Assembly: GCA_009919445.1 (NCBI GenBank)
Contig: RGBY01000138.1
Location: 1 to 6,934, forward strand
Direction of reading: 5' to 3'
DNA: 6,934 nt
From: Planctomycetia bacterium
GTDB taxonomy: Bacteria > Planctomycetota > Planctomycetia > Pirellulales > UBA1268
Part shown: piece after piece, positions 6,651-6,934 of the stretch
Position numbering within the stretch: the first letter of the stretch is position 1
Layout: every line of letters starts with the position of its first letter
Notes under the pieces: generated by a model
Database searches by the model: none
What the model was told of the DNA's origin: nothing
The model's input: only the letters and a program-made list of their open reading frames with translations
Made by a program: the position numbers and the translations under genes

Positions 6651-6934
6651 CGCAGCAACAGACAACACCGCAACCGGTCACGACGACTCTGAGCCGCCGG
6701 CAGTGGCTCGGCAGCTTTGGAATGGGCCTGGGCGGTCTGGCTCTGGCTGAGATACTTGGTAGCACCGGTCAGGCGGCCAGCACCCCGGGGGTCCTCAAGA
6801 CGCTTCATCATGCTCCCAAGGCCAAGCGAGTGATCTACCTGTTCCAGTCAGGTGGCCCATCGCAGCTTGACCTGTTTGACCATAAGCCGCTCTTGCTTGA
6901 GCAGACTGGCCAGCAGCTACCCGACAGCGTGCGG
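6647..6934 (+). CDS. DUF1501 family Tat-exported protein (N-terminal 96 codons, cut by window edge)
   Basis: The ATG at 6647 overlaps the stop of the preceding gene (ATGA) and the frame stays open to the last base. The N-terminus has a twin-arginine signal, SRRQWL at 16-21, followed by a Gly/Leu-rich hydrophobic stretch (22-38), so export of a folded protein by the Tat system is expected. The segment AKRVIYLFQSGGPSQLDLFD at 59-78 is the classic opening of DUF1501, a family distantly related to alkaline phosphatase/sulfatase-type folds and usually encoded next to DUF1553 proteins. No specific activity is established. Complete members are commonly 400-500 residues, so most of the gene lies outside. 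No good Shine-Dalgarno precedes the ATG, consistent with translational coupling. Confidence 0.9.
   Translation, partial: MTQQQTTPQPVTTTLSRRQWLGSFGMGLGGLALAEILGSTGQAASTPGVLKTLHHAPKAKRVIYLFQSGGPSQLDLFDHKPLLLEQTGQQLPDSVR

Overview
The window looks like a chromosomal segment of a member of the Planctomycetota. The strongest sign is the pair at the right: a very large secreted protein combining the planctomycete cytochrome c domain (PSCyt1), DUF1549, a LamG-like domain and DUF1553, overlapped by the start of a Tat-type DUF1501 protein. This pairing is a hallmark of planctomycete genomes. The DNA is GC-rich throughout, and several gene products carry export signals. I cannot resolve the order or genus from the sequence.

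Layout. Left arm, minus strand, reading leftward from about 3175: (i) a secreted alpha/beta hydrolase of the LpqC/PHB-depolymerase-like group, with two EF-hand loops before the catalytic domain; (ii) a secreted six-bladed beta-propeller (NHL) protein whose key residues match those of peptidyl-alpha-hydroxyglycine alpha-amidating lyase (PAL); (iii) the first 266 codons of recC (exodeoxyribonuclease V gamma subunit), which runs out of the window at base 1. Right arm, plus strand: the PSCyt1-DUF1549-LamG-DUF1553 gene (3459-6650), then, by an ATGA start/stop overlap, the N-terminus of the DUF1501 gene, cut by the window end.

The two arms diverge from a 283-base intergenic region (3176-3458). It holds a possible sigma70-like promoter, three copies of a CAC(C/T)CGCC motif (two forming an inverted repeat over the proposed -35), and a strong stem-loop in the predicted leader of the PSCyt1 gene. 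There are no tRNAs, rRNAs, CRISPR arrays or insertion sequences.

Working together (inference): the four exported products would all act in the cell envelope or periplasm. The PSCyt1/DUF1553 and DUF1501 pair probably forms one unit, often linked to polymer or glycan use in planctomycetes, though its biochemistry is unproven. The hydrolase and the PAL-like propeller may act on an ester- or peptide-containing extracellular substrate. RecC is a DNA-repair protein with no obvious link to them. I see no clear new defence or mobile system. The most interesting points are the PAL-like active site in the propeller protein and the motif-rich divergent regulatory region.
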